From positions 682,001 to 746,000 of the forward strand of contig NZ_PPDK01000001.1 in assembly GCF_003074135.1 (NCBI RefSeq): a stretch of 64,000 nt of DNA, written 5' to 3'. The position numbers and the translations under genes were made by a program. Shown here in pieces: positions 32,505-41,639 of this stretch. Source of the stretch: Euzebya tangerina (GTDB lineage: Bacteria; Actinomycetota; Nitriliruptoria; Euzebyales; Euzebyaceae). The number at the start of each line of letters is the position of its first letter. The first letter of the stretch is position 1. The notes below the pieces were generated by a model that saw nothing but the letters and a program-made list of their open reading frames with translations, ran no database searches and was not told the origin of the DNA.

Positions 32505-33581
32505 TCAGGCGTGGGCTGGCCCCGGTGGGGGAAGCCCCGCCAGATCGTCGGTCAGTTCCAGGGTGAGGTCGTAGGAGACCGACTCGTCCGGCTCCAGCGT
32601 CCGCAGCCGGCCGCTCTGCCGCGCCGTCGCTCGGCCCTCCGGCCCGTTGGTCGATGGCTCCAACCCCAGCACGTAGGTGCCGTCGGCCAGCATCCGCCAC
32701 ACGAACACATCGGGGAGCACCGCCGTGTCGAACCGCTCCACGAACGCCAGGCCGAGCCGGTCGTTGGCCAGGGCCACCACGGCCCGCTCGCCGTCGAACC
32801 GCAGCTGGGTGACCTCCTCGACGGCTCCCCGCTTCGGCTGGCCCATGCGGTCGAAGCCACGCACCGTGTGGTCGCCACGTGGGATGGCCTCGACGGCGGT
32901 GGTCACCAGTCGAGCCCCTTCGTCGAGGAGGGGCCAGCCGACGTTGACGTGGTACAGCAGCATGTGCGGTGTCGGCACGTGCCCGCCATTGGTCACGACG
33001 TCGCGGAGGGTGATGATCGGCCGCCGGAGGTCCATCTCAACGCGTCGTCGCAGCGTGAGCACCTCGGCGAAGACGCCCGCCTGCCGCACCAGCCCCTCCG
33101 CCCAGAGCGTGCCGGCATCATGGTCGACGCCGTAGCCGAGCAGCCGCGCCGGCTCGCCACTCAGCCGACCGTGCAGCGGGAAGGCCGACGTCGTCTTGGG
33201 CGGGTACGCCAGGTAGCGGGTCTCGTCCTCCTCGGGGAACATGGTGTGGTCCAGCCCCGCGGTGGCCAGCAACCCGCCGCCGAAGGAGCGGAGCCACCCC
33301 AGGTGCTCCGCTGTGGCCAGGCCGGGTGCGCGAGTGCCCACAGGGGAGATCCAGCTGATCGGCATCCCACCGAGCCGGCAGGCCCCCAGGTCGAACCCAC
33401 GATCGACCACGACGTCCAGCGTCAGCCCGGAGGGGCTCGCGAACTCGAGCAGTCGAGTGCCGCGGCCGGCACCATCGGACAACTCCACCAGCCGCACGTC
33501 GGCGACCTGGCTGCCCCGGCCGACCCGCTGCCGCCAGGCCACGGGATCCGGCGGCAACCACTCAGTGCGTGACCCAGCCAC
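32505..33581 (-). CDS. DUF4432 (aldose-1-epimerase-like) protein
   Basis: 358 residues from a GTG at 33581, overlapping the SDR gene by 20 bases. The galactose-mutarotase-like beta-sandwich is suggested by GFDLGACRLGGMPISWISPVG, GLLATAGLDHTM, PLHGRLSGEPA, MLLYHVNVGWPLLDEG and YVLGLEPSTNGPEG. The conserved His residues in PLHG and YHVN and the Glu in GLEP are candidates for the mutarotase catalytic set. It may open or invert the anomeric centre of the sugar handled by this operon. Confidence 0.85.
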   Translation of the reverse strand: MAGSRTEWLPPDPVAWRQRVGRGSQVADVRLVELSDGAGRGTRLLEFASPSGLTLDVVVDRGFDLGACRLGGMPISWISPVGTRAPGLATAEHLGWLRSFGGGLLATAGLDHTMFPEEDETRYLAYPPKTTSAFPLHGRLSGEPARLLGYGVDHDAGTLWAEGLVRQAGVFAEVLTLRRRVEMDLRRPIITLRDVVTNGGHVPTPHMLLYHVNVGWPLLDEGARLVTTAVEAIPRGDHTVRGFDRMGQPKRGAVEEVTQLRFDGERAVVALANDRLGLAFVERFDTAVLPDVFVWRMLADGTYVLGLEPSTNGPEGRATARQSGRLRTLEPDESVSYDLTLELTDDLAGLPPPGPAHA

Positions 33582-34314
33582 CGTCGATCCCGATCGTCTG
33601 GCCGGTGATGAAGGATGCGGCGTCGCTGGCGAGGAAGCCGACCAGGTTGCCGATGTCCTCGGGTGTCCCGCGTCGCTTGAGCGCCTGTTGGTCCAGGACC
33701 CACTGGTTGTACCCCGCCGGGTCGGGGTGGATCGCTTCGGCCGCAGTCGGGAAGGCGCCGGGTGAGATGGCGTTGACGGTGATCCCGTCCGGCCCGACCT
33801 CTCGGGCCAACGTCCGCGTGAAGCCGATGATACCGCCCTTGGATGCGACGTAGTCCAGCAGTTCGGCGAACCCCACGAAGAAGGTCAGGGACGCCACGTT
33901 GACGATGCGTCCGGCCGCGGACTCCTGCAGTTGCGGGTGCAGGGCCCTGGCGCAGAGGAAGTAGCCGCGCAGGTTCACCTCGAGCGTCCGGTCCCACTCC
34001 TCCGGGGTGATCTCCGTCCACGGTCGCGAGGCGTAGACCGCCGCGTTGTTGATCAGGATGTCGGCGCCGCCGAGATCGTCTGCTGCCTCGGCCAGTCGGC
34101 CCACGGCATCGAGGTCGCGCTGGTCGCACTCGACGCCCACCGCGTGGCCGCCGGTCCTGGTGAGACTCGTGACGAGCGCCTCCAGCCCGTCGGTGTCCAC
34201 ATCCGCGCAGATGACCGTGGCGCCGTCGGCGGCCAGCCGCCCGACGATGCCGTGCCCAAGCCCACCCGCGGCGCCGGTGACCACCGCGGTGCGACCGTCC
34301 AGAGGTCCGCTCAT
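33562..34314 (-). CDS. Short-chain dehydrogenase/reductase (first of two)
   Basis: 250 residues, classical SDR: cofactor motif VTGAAGGLGHG, NNAAV, catalytic Ser in NVASLTFF and YVASK for Tyr-Lys. CADVDTD at the end of strand 2 favours NAD(H). C-terminal FITGQTIGIDGGW is typical. It overlaps the second SDR gene by ATGA. Oxidation of a sugar or polyol hydroxyl is likely from the operon context. Confidence 0.9.
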   Translation of the reverse strand: MSGPLDGRTAVVTGAAGGLGHGIVGRLAADGATVICADVDTDGLEALVTSLTRTGGHAVGVECDQRDLDAVGRLAEAADDLGGADILINNAAVYASRPWTEITPEEWDRTLEVNLRGYFLCARALHPQLQESAAGRIVNVASLTFFVGFAELLDYVASKGGIIGFTRTLAREVGPDGITVNAISPGAFPTAAEAIHPDPAGYNQWVLDQQALKRRGTPEDIGNLVGFLASDAASFITGQTIGIDGGWVTH

Positions 34315-35093
34315 GGGTCGAGGGTCCTGGTCTGGTCGGCCGAGGTCGGCGCGGGTGCGCCGTAGGCCAGGAAGCCGCCGTCCACCGCCAGGGTTGTTCC
34401 GGTGACGTAGCTGGCGTCGCGTGAGAGCAGGAAGGCGATCGCGGCCGCGATCTCAGCGGGAGCGCCGACCCGCCGTGCCGGGATCCGGTCCAGCAGCCCG
34501 TCTTCGTCGATGAGCCCCATCTGGATGGCGTTGGCGACCATCGGTGTGCCGATGTAGCCGGGTTCGACGGCGTTCACGCGCACGCCGCGGGCCGCCCACT
34601 CCGTCGCCAGGGCGCGGGTCAGGCCCACGACGCCGGTCTTGGTGGCGCAGTACGGGGTCCGGCCGGGCATCCCGCGCTCGGAGTTTGAGGAGGCGAGGTT
34701 GACGATCGCGCCGCGTCCGGCCGCGAGCATGCGCGATCCCACGACCTGGCAGCACTCGAAGACGCCGGTGAGGTTGACCGCCACGACCTCGGCCCAGCGG
34801 GCGGGGTCCAGCGACTCGCTGGCGCCGATGCGCTGGATGCCGGCGTTGTTGACCAGGTCGGTGATGGGGCCCAGGGTGCGTTCGGTCTCCTGGACGCCGG
34901 CCTCGATGGTGGTGCGGTCGGTGACGTCGACGTGGACGGCGAGCGCCGGTCCGGGGAGGGTTGCGGTCAACGCCTCGGCCTGCTCGGTGTCGACGTCGGC
35001 CACGGCCACGGCCACGCCGTCGGCGGCCAGCCGCTTTGCCGTCGCGGCCCCGATGCCCTGGGCAGCGCCGGTGATCAGGGCCACCCGGCTCAC
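34311..35093 (-). CDS. Short-chain dehydrogenase/reductase (second of two)
   Basis: 260 residues from a GTG at 35093 that overlaps the transketolase stop (GTGA). It has ITGAAQGIGAAT, VADVDTE (NAD preference), NNAGIQ, Ser in NLASSNSERG and Tyr-Lys in YCATK, plus YVTGTTLAVDGGF. It is clearly distinct in sequence from the adjacent SDR, so the two probably act on different intermediates. Confidence 0.9.
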   Translation of the reverse strand: MSRVALITGAAQGIGAATAKRLAADGVAVAVADVDTEQAEALTATLPGPALAVHVDVTDRTTIEAGVQETERTLGPITDLVNNAGIQRIGASESLDPARWAEVVAVNLTGVFECCQVVGSRMLAAGRGAIVNLASSNSERGMPGRTPYCATKTGVVGLTRALATEWAARGVRVNAVEPGYIGTPMVANAIQMGLIDEDGLLDRIPARRVGAPAEIAAAIAFLLSRDASYVTGTTLAVDGGFLAYGAPAPTSADQTRTLDP

Positions 35094-36871
35094 GGCGCGA
35101 CCTCGGCCAGTGCCTGCGCCCACACGTCGTCGTCGACGCGGACGTAGTGGACCTTCTCGTGTGCTTCCAGGGTCGGGGCCCCTCTCCCGGGGACGGTGTC
35201 CAGGACCAGGGCCGCCGGGCTCGCGACCGATCGGGCCGTCGCGAATGCGGCCCGCAGTGCGTCGTGGTCGTGCCCGTCCAGGCGCTGGACGTGCAGCCCG
35301 AAGGCGGTGAGCTTGTCGACCACCGGCTCGAGTCCCATGACGTCATCGATCGCCCCGTCGGCCTGCTCGCCGTTGTAGTCCACGAAGAACGTCAGGTTGG
35401 CCAGCTGGTGGTGGGCGGCTGCCATGAAGGCCTCCCACACCGCGCCCTCGTCCAGTTCGCCGTCGGAGAGCTGGCAGATCACGTGCACGTCACGACCGGC
35501 AGAGCGCTCGCCGAGGGCGATCCCGACGGCCTGGGAGGGCCCCTGTCCCAGCGAGCCACCGGTCACCTCGAAGCCCGGGGCGTCCTCCAGTGGCGACTCC
35601 TCGATGGCCGACCCGTCTGCTCCGTAGGTCGCCAGTTGCTCGTCGTCGTAGACCCCGAGGGCGCCCAGGGTGGCGTAGAGGGCGATGGCGCTGTGCCCGG
35701 TCGAGAGTACGAAGCGGTCAGTCGGCTGCCCGTCCGCGCCGTGTCGCAGGACATCGGCGAAGACCACGGCCATCACGTCGGCGAGTTGCAGGCCCTGCCC
35801 GGCGTAGCCCTGCCCTCGCCGCCGACACATGTGCACGACGTTGTGTCGGATCCTCCGGGCCAGGTCGTGGCTGTGGCCACTCCAGGCGACGATCGGCTGC
35901 GGAGCCGCCTGTGCCGGATGCCCGGCGGGCGCGATGGCCCTCCGCCCTCGGATCACCTCGGCGATGGCAGTCGGCGACAGACCTGCCTGGTCACGGACGT
36001 AGTCGGGGGTCCCGTAGGCCTGCCAGGCGTCGGACAGACCAAGCCGGGTGACGGGCACGCCGACGCCGTGGTCGGCCAGGGCGAGCGCCACGGCGGCGCC
36101 AAGCCCGGCATGGCGCACGTGGTTCTCGACGGTGATCACCCGTCTGCGAGACCGGGCCAGATCGGCCACCACCTGGGCTGGGAAGGGCTTGAGCGAGGCC
36201 ACGTGGAGATGGGCAGCAGCGGCGCCCAACTCGCGCGCCTCACGCACCCAAGTGGTCGCCAGACCGGTCGAGACGACGGCCACGTCGTGGGCGCCGTCGG
36301 CCAGCACGCGGTGGCTGGGCAGCTCAGGGGTCGGGTCGTCGAAGAGCAGCGGGACCTGACCACGCATCGCCCGGATGTAGGTCAACCCACCGCGGTCCAG
36401 GGCGGTGTCGAGGGCCTGCCGCAGCTCGGTTGCATCGGCGGGGTCGAGCACGCGCATGCCGGGCACCGCACGCATCAACGCCGCGTCCTCGATGGCCTGG
36501 TGCGTGCCCCGGAACCGGCTGGTGACACCGGGCAGGAATCCGACGATCACGGCGTTGCTCGGGCCGGTGGCCAACGACATCGAGATCTGATCGTAGGCCC
36601 GGCGGGTCAGGAAGACCCCGAAGCCGACCACCACCGGCCGCCATCCGGCCTTGGCCAGGCCGCCCGCGATGCCGATCAGATTCTGCTCGGCCATGCCGAC
36701 CTGGATGAACCGGTCACCGAACGACTGGGCGAAGGGGAGGACGTCGGTCCACTTCGACAGGTCGGCACTGAGCACCACGAGGTCGTCATGGCGCCGGCCT
36801 GCTGCGACCAGCGCCTCGGCGAACGGTGCCGTGACGGTCCGGTGCGTTCCGGCGATGGTCTCAGCCAGCAT
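35090..36871 (-). CDS. Transketolase with halves fused in reversed order
   Basis: 593 residues from the ATG at 36871. Residues 1 to about 170 are the pyrimidine-binding domain (IQVGMAEQNLIGIAGGLAKAG, SRFRGTHQAIEDAALMRAVP) and 170-305 the transketolase C-terminal domain (SLKPFPAQVV, VITVENHVRHAGLG). The TPP/pyrophosphate domain comes last (about 325-593: STGHSAIALYATLG, SLGQGPSQAVGIALG, QLSDGELDEGAVWEAF, FVDYNGEQADG). In normal transketolase the TPP domain comes first; split versions are separate N and C subunits. Here the C subunit precedes the N subunit in one open frame with a Pro/Ala-rich linker. It transfers a two-carbon ketol unit between a ketose and an aldose; substrates unknown. Confidence 0.92.
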   Translation of the reverse strand: MLAETIAGTHRTVTAPFAEALVAAGRRHDDLVVLSADLSKWTDVLPFAQSFGDRFIQVGMAEQNLIGIAGGLAKAGWRPVVVGFGVFLTRRAYDQISMSLATGPSNAVIVGFLPGVTSRFRGTHQAIEDAALMRAVPGMRVLDPADATELRQALDTALDRGGLTYIRAMRGQVPLLFDDPTPELPSHRVLADGAHDVAVVSTGLATTWVREARELGAAAAHLHVASLKPFPAQVVADLARSRRRVITVENHVRHAGLGAAVALALADHGVGVPVTRLGLSDAWQAYGTPDYVRDQAGLSPTAIAEVIRGRRAIAPAGHPAQAAPQPIVAWSGHSHDLARRIRHNVVHMCRRRGQGYAGQGLQLADVMAVVFADVLRHGADGQPTDRFVLSTGHSAIALYATLGALGVYDDEQLATYGADGSAIEESPLEDAPGFEVTGGSLGQGPSQAVGIALGERSAGRDVHVICQLSDGELDEGAVWEAFMAAAHHQLANLTFFVDYNGEQADGAIDDVMGLEPVVDKLTAFGLHVQRLDGHDHDALRAAFATARSVASPAALVLDTVPGRGAPTLEAHEKVHYVRVDDDVWAQALAEVAP

Positions 36872-37391
36872 CGGGCGCTCCCGGTCCCGGCAGTGGCTCG
36901 GATGCCCAGTAGCGGGAGCGGAGGTGATGGGCGACACCCGGGGAGTTGACGGCAAACAGGTCGAAGGTGCCCTCGTAGTCCTCCGGCAGGTGGAAGCCGT
37001 GTGGCGTGCCGGCGGGTACGTGGAAGAGGTCGAGCGGGCCGGCGTCGTGGACGGTGTCACCGATCGTGACCTGCGCCTCGCCGGCGATGACCAGGTACAA
37101 CTCATCGCCGTAGCCATGGACGTGGGTGGGCCAGGCGGCCCCAGCCCCGGCTCGGATCAGCACCCAGTCCATGCGCCGCTCCGGCCACAGCAGCAGGTTG
37201 ATGGGCATGGCGCACGTCGCCGCGGGGAAGTCGGCCCGGACGGCCTCGTCGTACACGTTGGCCTTCAACGAGATGTCGCCCCGAAGTTGGGCGAGGTGCT
37301 CGTCCAGTTCGGCGACCGCGCCAGCTCCGTCGCCGCTGAGGCGATCGAATCCATGGCGGTCGTAGAAGGTGCGGTCGTGGGGGATGGTCAT
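36861..37391 (-). CDS. Cupin-domain protein
   Basis: 176 residues from an ATG with GGAG upstream. The single cupin barrel carries THVHGYGDELYLVIAGEAQV (motif 1 with two His and a Glu) and HVPAGTPHGFHLP (motif 2), so a metal site is likely. The N-terminal 60 residues are helical. It overlaps the transketolase start by 11 bases. Small cupins in sugar operons act as isomerases, epimerases, dioxygenases or ligand sensors; the sequence does not decide. Confidence 0.82.
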   Translation of the reverse strand: MTIPHDRTFYDRHGFDRLSGDGAGAVAELDEHLAQLRGDISLKANVYDEAVRADFPAATCAMPINLLLWPERRMDWVLIRAGAGAAWPTHVHGYGDELYLVIAGEAQVTIGDTVHDAGPLDLFHVPAGTPHGFHLPEDYEGTFDLFAVNSPGVAHHLRSRYWASEPLPGPGAPDAG

Positions 37392-37425
37392 GGGGGCTCC
37401 GGGTCTGTCGAGTCGTTGGTCGACC

Positions 37426-38106
37426 TCAGTCGGTCAGCAGCTCGAACGGGTCGTCGGGGGGTTGGGCGCCGTCGGTCAGGTGCGCGAGCAGCGACACGTA
37501 GCCGTTGTGGACGTGGCGGGAGGTGACCTCGGCCACACGGTCGAGGTCGGCAGCCCGGACCGCGGCGAGCATCTCGCGGTGCTCGACGATCGACTGGGGG
37601 ACCCGTTCGCTGGCGACCCGCAGGAGGTCCCAGGGGAAGTCGGCCCACAGATCGGCGATGCCGTCGACGAAGGACTCGGGACCGGAGCGCTCATAGAACA
37701 GGAAGTGGAACCGTCGATTGAGTTCGGAGATGCGGAGACCGTCCGCAGCGGGGTCGGCCTCCTCCATCTCGTCCAGGATCCCCTCAGCAGCCATCAGATC
37801 GGCCGGCGTCATCCGCATGGTGGCGCGCTGCATCGCATACGGCTCGACCAGCCGCCGCAGCATGTAGGTCCCCTTGACCCGTTCGAGGTCGACCTCGGCG
37901 ACTCGGACGCCTCGGTGGGCGGTGCCCACGAGCAGACCCTCCGCCTGCAGCTGCCGAAGTGCCTCGCGAACGGGGGTGATCGAGGTGGAGTACTCCTCCG
38001 CCAGCTCGTCCTGCAGCACCCTGGTCCCGCGCTTCAGCTCGCCGTTGGCGATTCGCTCACGCAGTCCTCGAGCGATCATGTCCTTCTTGGTGACGGCCAC
38101 ACTCAC
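37426..38106 (-). CDS. GntR-family (FadR/FCD) regulator of the operon
   Basis: 226 residues from the GTG at 38106 that overlaps the CoA-transferase stop (GTGA); a second GTG at 38100 is equally readable. The winged helix (MIARGLRERIANGELKRGTR, ELAEEYSTSITPVREALRQL) is followed by an all-helical FCD domain with metal/ligand residues (ELNRRFHFLFYERSG, EHREMLAAVRAADLDRVAEV). It is encoded in the middle of the catabolic operon and is the best candidate to bind the palindrome in that operon's promoter (45388-45399). Confidence 0.92.
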   Translation of the reverse strand: MSVAVTKKDMIARGLRERIANGELKRGTRVLQDELAEEYSTSITPVREALRQLQAEGLLVGTAHRGVRVAEVDLERVKGTYMLRRLVEPYAMQRATMRMTPADLMAAEGILDEMEEADPAADGLRISELNRRFHFLFYERSGPESFVDGIADLWADFPWDLLRVASERVPQSIVEHREMLAAVRAADLDRVAEVTSRHVHNGYVSLLAHLTDGAQPPDDPFELLTD

Positions 38107-39281
38107 TCCAACATCTCGAGGGCCTGGTGGTCGAACGGGTTCCCATCTTCCCCCAACGTCGGTGGCCGTTCTCGCATCCGGACCGTCCCGAAGGCTCGCG
38201 CGGCCAAGCCGTCGATCGTCGTGACCGAACCTGCACCGCGAGCCGGGACGGTCTGGACGATGCCCCGTTCCCCGAGCACGGGGTGATCGAGCACCGCGCC
38301 CACGTCGTTCAGTCGCGCGTACGCGAAGCCACCGGTCGCCAGGAGCTCGACGGCCTCGTCGACGGTGACCGAGGCGAAGGCCTCGCGGACCAGCTGGTCG
38401 ACGGCCTCCCTGTTCCTGACGCGGTCGAGGTTCGAGATGAAGCGCTCGTCGTGGGCCAGATGGGAGGCGTGCAGGATCTGGTCGCAGAACCTCGACCACT
38501 CCGCGTCCTGCTCGATGGCCAGCAGCACCTTGCCGTCGGTGCAGGGGTAGACGCCGTACGGCGCGATGGCGTGATGGTGTTGGGGCATGCGGGGGTAGGT
38601 GATGCCGGCATTGGCGGCACTGGTGAGCATCGGCCCGAGGAACTCGGCCGCGACGTCGAGCATGGCCACGTCGAGGAACGCCCCGTGTCCGTCCTGCCGC
38701 AGCCGGTGGACGGCCGCAACAACGAGTGTGGCCGCGTAGATCCCCGAGGCGACGTCGCACATGGACACGCCGACACGGGTGGGTGTGTCGGGCGTGCCGG
38801 TCAGGCTCATGATCCCGCTCTCGGCTTGGACGAGCATGTCATAGGCCTTGCGGTCGGCGAAGCTGGTCTCGGCCCCGTATCCGGAGATGTGGCACACCAC
38901 CAGCTGTGGGTACTCCTCGCGCATCCGCCGCTCGGTCAGGCCCAGTCGACCCGCTGCTCGCGGGGACATGTTGAGGACCAGGACGTCGGTGTCGTGGAGC
39001 TGCGCCATGAACGCGTCGCGCTGCCCAGCGTCCGACAGGTCGACGGCGACGGAGCCCTTCCCACGGTTCAGCCACCAGAACTGCGCCGACTCACCGGCGG
39101 CGTGGTCGTCCCAGTGGCGGGCGAAGTCACCCTCGCCAGCTCGCTCCCACTTGGTCACCGTGGCCCCCATGTCAGCCAGGATCCTGGTGCACAGGGGCCC
39201 GGCGACGGACTGCTCGAGGCCGATCACCCGCACCCCGCGGAGGGGGGGTGCGCCGGGCGACGATCTGGTGGCGTGTGACAC
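38103..39281 (-). CDS. Class III (CaiB/BaiF) CoA-transferase
   Basis: 392 residues from the GTG at 39281, which has AGAGGA just upstream; the frame is open further but without conserved sequence. The family start GVRVIGLEQSVAGPLCTRILADMGATV, the NRGKGSVAVDL loop and the catalytic Asp in AYDMLVQAESGIMSLTG are present. It would move CoA between two carboxylic acids. Its presence in a sugar operon suggests that the pathway yields an organic acid that must be activated. Confidence 0.92.
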   Translation of the reverse strand: MSHATRSSPGAPPLRGVRVIGLEQSVAGPLCTRILADMGATVTKWERAGEGDFARHWDDHAAGESAQFWWLNRGKGSVAVDLSDAGQRDAFMAQLHDTDVLVLNMSPRAAGRLGLTERRMREEYPQLVVCHISGYGAETSFADRKAYDMLVQAESGIMSLTGTPDTPTRVGVSMCDVASGIYAATLVVAAVHRLRQDGHGAFLDVAMLDVAAEFLGPMLTSAANAGITYPRMPQHHHAIAPYGVYPCTDGKVLLAIEQDAEWSRFCDQILHASHLAHDERFISNLDRVRNREAVDQLVREAFASVTVDEAVELLATGGFAYARLNDVGAVLDHPVLGERGIVQTVPARGAGSVTTIDGLAARAFGTVRMRERPPTLGEDGNPFDHQALEMLE

Positions 39282-39342
39282 GATGTCCTCTGCGAGGTGT
39301 GGTGGGGCGGCGGTGATGACGGGTGAGGCGGTGACGGACCGC

Positions 39343-40665
39343 TCAGGAGTAGGCGTCCGGGAAGCTGCCGAGGTCACGGCAGCCGCACAGGGCGTAGAAG
39401 AGGGGTCCGAGCTCCTCCGCGATCGCCTCATCACGCTCCTCCGCCGTCTGGATGGCTGGCTGCGGCACGATCCAGCGCTCGGGCACCGGCGTGCCCTCCA
39501 GGATGTCCGCAGCGGCCTCGATGGCGGTCCGCCACTGGTAGTTGGGGAAGGTCGGGGCGACGGCGTTCAGGTCTCCCTCGGCCCAGGCCTGCAGGAACTG
39601 GTTCTCGTCCTCGCCGACGATCAGCGGGACCTCCAGACCCGCGTCCTCGAAGGCTTCGATCGTGGGGATCGCTGCTGCGCCGGCGTCCATCCACACCGCG
39701 TCGATCTGGCCGAAGCGCTGGATGGCGTCGGTCACGATCTGCTTGGTGGCCGTCGGGTCCTGTTCGGTGAACTCCACCGCCACGACGTTGACGTCGGAGT
39801 CGCGGAAGGCCTCGACGGCGGCACCCCAGCGCCACTCGAGCTCGGCCACGCCGGGCAGGATGCGCAGCGCCAGGACGTTGGCGCCGGGCTCGGCGTTCTC
39901 CACGATGAACTCGGCACCCTGGTAGCCGAACAGGTAGCCCCCGATCGAGCTGACGTAGGTCGTCTGGCAGTCGCTGTTGACCGGGCTCGCCAGGACCACG
40001 ACCGGAAGGCCGGCGTCGCAAGCAAGTTCCACAGCGGGCGTCAAGGCGTCCGCAGTGAAGGGAGCCACGATGAGCACGTCGCAGGTGCCGCCGTCCACCA
40101 GGGCTTCGATGTCGGCGATCTGCTGGTTGTCGTCACCCTCGGCGTCCACGTAGTTCAGCGTGACGTTCTCGATGTCCTCGGCTGCGGCCTGTGCCGTTGT
40201 GGCGCCCTGGGCACGCCAGCCGTTGCCCTCGGAGATGTTGGAGAAGCACACCTCGCCCTCGCCGTCGACGGCGAAGTCGGTCGTCTCGACCATGGTCGGG
40301 TCGAGTTGCTGCAGCCAGGGCTGGTCGTCGGGTCCTTCCGGCGTTGCATCAGCCAGCGCCAGCTGGGCCTCGAAGTCCTCCTGGACGAAGAAGTCGGTCT
40401 GGGCCAGCAGGTCGTCACCGCCGTCGTCGGCCGGCTCCTCCTCCGCTGGCTCGTCATCCGCTGCTGCGTCGTCAGCAGGCTCTGCGTCAGCGGACTCGTC
40501 CCCCGCCGGCTCGTCATCGGCAGGCTCGTCCTCGGCTGCGGTGTCGTCGGCCGCCGCGTCGGTGGTCTCCTCGTCGCCGTCATCTGCCGTGGAGCAGGCC
40601 GCGAGCAGGAGCGTCAGGACCATCAGGAGGGCCCAGAGGGTCCTGGCTGGGTGTCGGCTCGTCAT
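39343..40665 (-). CDS. Ribose-type ABC transporter substrate-binding lipoprotein
   Basis: 440 residues from the ATG at 40665, which shares one base with the upstream permease stop (TGATG). Lipobox LLLAACS; then an Asp/Glu/Ala-rich linker of about 50 residues; then a family-4 periplasmic-binding fold (VCFSNISEGNGWRAQGAT, CDVLIVAPFTADALTPAVELA, GYLFGYQGAEFIVENAEP, LIVGEDENQFLQAW). Cys residues near the C-terminus (ALCGCRDLG) could form a disulfide. The ligand is probably a monosaccharide or polyol. Confidence 0.92.
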   Translation of the reverse strand: MTSRHPARTLWALLMVLTLLLAACSTADDGDEETTDAAADDTAAEDEPADDEPAGDESADAEPADDAAADDEPAEEEPADDGGDDLLAQTDFFVQEDFEAQLALADATPEGPDDQPWLQQLDPTMVETTDFAVDGEGEVCFSNISEGNGWRAQGATTAQAAAEDIENVTLNYVDAEGDDNQQIADIEALVDGGTCDVLIVAPFTADALTPAVELACDAGLPVVVLASPVNSDCQTTYVSSIGGYLFGYQGAEFIVENAEPGANVLALRILPGVAELEWRWGAAVEAFRDSDVNVVAVEFTEQDPTATKQIVTDAIQRFGQIDAVWMDAGAAAIPTIEAFEDAGLEVPLIVGEDENQFLQAWAEGDLNAVAPTFPNYQWRTAIEAAADILEGTPVPERWIVPQPAIQTAEERDEAIAEELGPLFYALCGCRDLGSFPDAYS

Positions 40666-41639
40666 CAGTTTCCCTTTCGAGTGGATCGGGCTGCGATGGC
40701 CACAGCGCCGATGAGGATCAGCCCCTGCACGGTGAGTCGGAGGGGTTGTGGTAGTCCGAGGAGGTTCAGGACGGTGAAGAGGGCGGCCAGCGTCACGGCG
40801 CCGGCGACGGCCGCTGGGACCGACCCCTTGCCGCCGCCGAGCACTGCTCCGCCGAGCACGACGGCGGCGATGGCTTGGAACTCGAGTCCCGTGCCCAGGT
40901 CCAGGGAGACGCCGGTGAAGCCGGAGAGGAGGAAGGCGGCGATGCCGGCGAGGGTGCTGGAGAGCAGGAATGCCCGAAAGCGGACTGCGGCGGAGGGGAT
41001 GCCCGAGACACGGGCGGCGCGGGGGTTGCCCCCGACGATGGTGATCTGGTTGCCGAAGGTGGTGCGGTGCAGCAGGACGCCAGCCAGGATCATGACGGGG
41101 ACGGCGATCACCACCGACCACGGCAGCTGCCGGAGCAGAGGGTCGACGGCGAAGCCGCCACGACCCCACTGGCGAAACGCCTCCGGGAGGATGTTGCTGG
41201 GGACGCCGTCGGTCACCAGCCGGGCCGTGCCATCCAGGACGAGCAGCATGCCGAGGGTGCCGAGCAGGCTGGGGACCTTGAGCAGCAGCGTCACAGCGGC
41301 GTTGATCAGTCCCACCACCAGGCTGACACCCATGATGACGGCCAGTCCGAGCAGCCAGCGGCCGTCCTCCCCGCCGACGACCTCCGAGGCCAGGATGGCC
41401 GAGAGCGTGACCTGCGAGCCGACGGACAGGTCGAAGTCGCCGGCCGTCACGACGAAGACCTGGCCGACGGCCAGCAGGGCGGCCGGCATGACGGGCTTGA
41501 GGAAGAACGTGAGGAAGTTCGACGGGTCCAGCAGGGTGGTCTGCAACGCCACCATGGCCACGAGGACCGCCGCCATCACGAGGTACGGCGCCGCCTGGGC
41601 ATCCAGGCGCAGTCGGCTGGGCAGAGCGAGCGTGCTCAT
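40665..41639 (-). CDS. Ribose-type ABC transporter permease (second copy in operon)
   Basis: 324 residues with about ten hydrophobic segments and the RbsC-family signature (VVTAGDFDLSVGSQVTLSAI, TTFGNQITIVGGNPRAARVSG, AIAAVVLGGAVLGGGKGSV). It starts at an ATG overlapping the other permease's stop (ATGA). Having two distinct permeases suggests a heterodimeric channel as in Lsr- or Rha-type systems. Confidence 0.93.
   Translation of the reverse strand: MSTLALPSRLRLDAQAAPYLVMAAVLVAMVALQTTLLDPSNFLTFFLKPVMPAALLAVGQVFVVTAGDFDLSVGSQVTLSAILASEVVGGEDGRWLLGLAVIMGVSLVVGLINAAVTLLLKVPSLLGTLGMLLVLDGTARLVTDGVPSNILPEAFRQWGRGGFAVDPLLRQLPWSVVIAVPVMILAGVLLHRTTFGNQITIVGGNPRAARVSGIPSAAVRFRAFLLSSTLAGIAAFLLSGFTGVSLDLGTGLEFQAIAAVVLGGAVLGGGKGSVPAAVAGAVTLAALFTVLNLLGLPQPLRLTVQGLILIGAVAIAARSTRKGN

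Noticed and set aside
31287-33572. Long open frame on the + strand (761 codons) opposite the M24 and DUF4432 genes
   Set aside because: It mirrors the codon structure of the real leftward genes and shows no domain; such shadows are expected in high-G+C DNA.
35147-36949. 600-codon open frame on the + strand over the transketolase
   Set aside because: It is antisense shadow without recognisable motifs, while the opposite frame has complete TPP-enzyme motifs.
40440-40600. Repeated GAD/GCC-type codons in the binding-protein linker as a DNA repeat element
   Set aside because: They encode the acidic low-complexity linker found in several lipoproteins of this window and have no fixed repeat unit.
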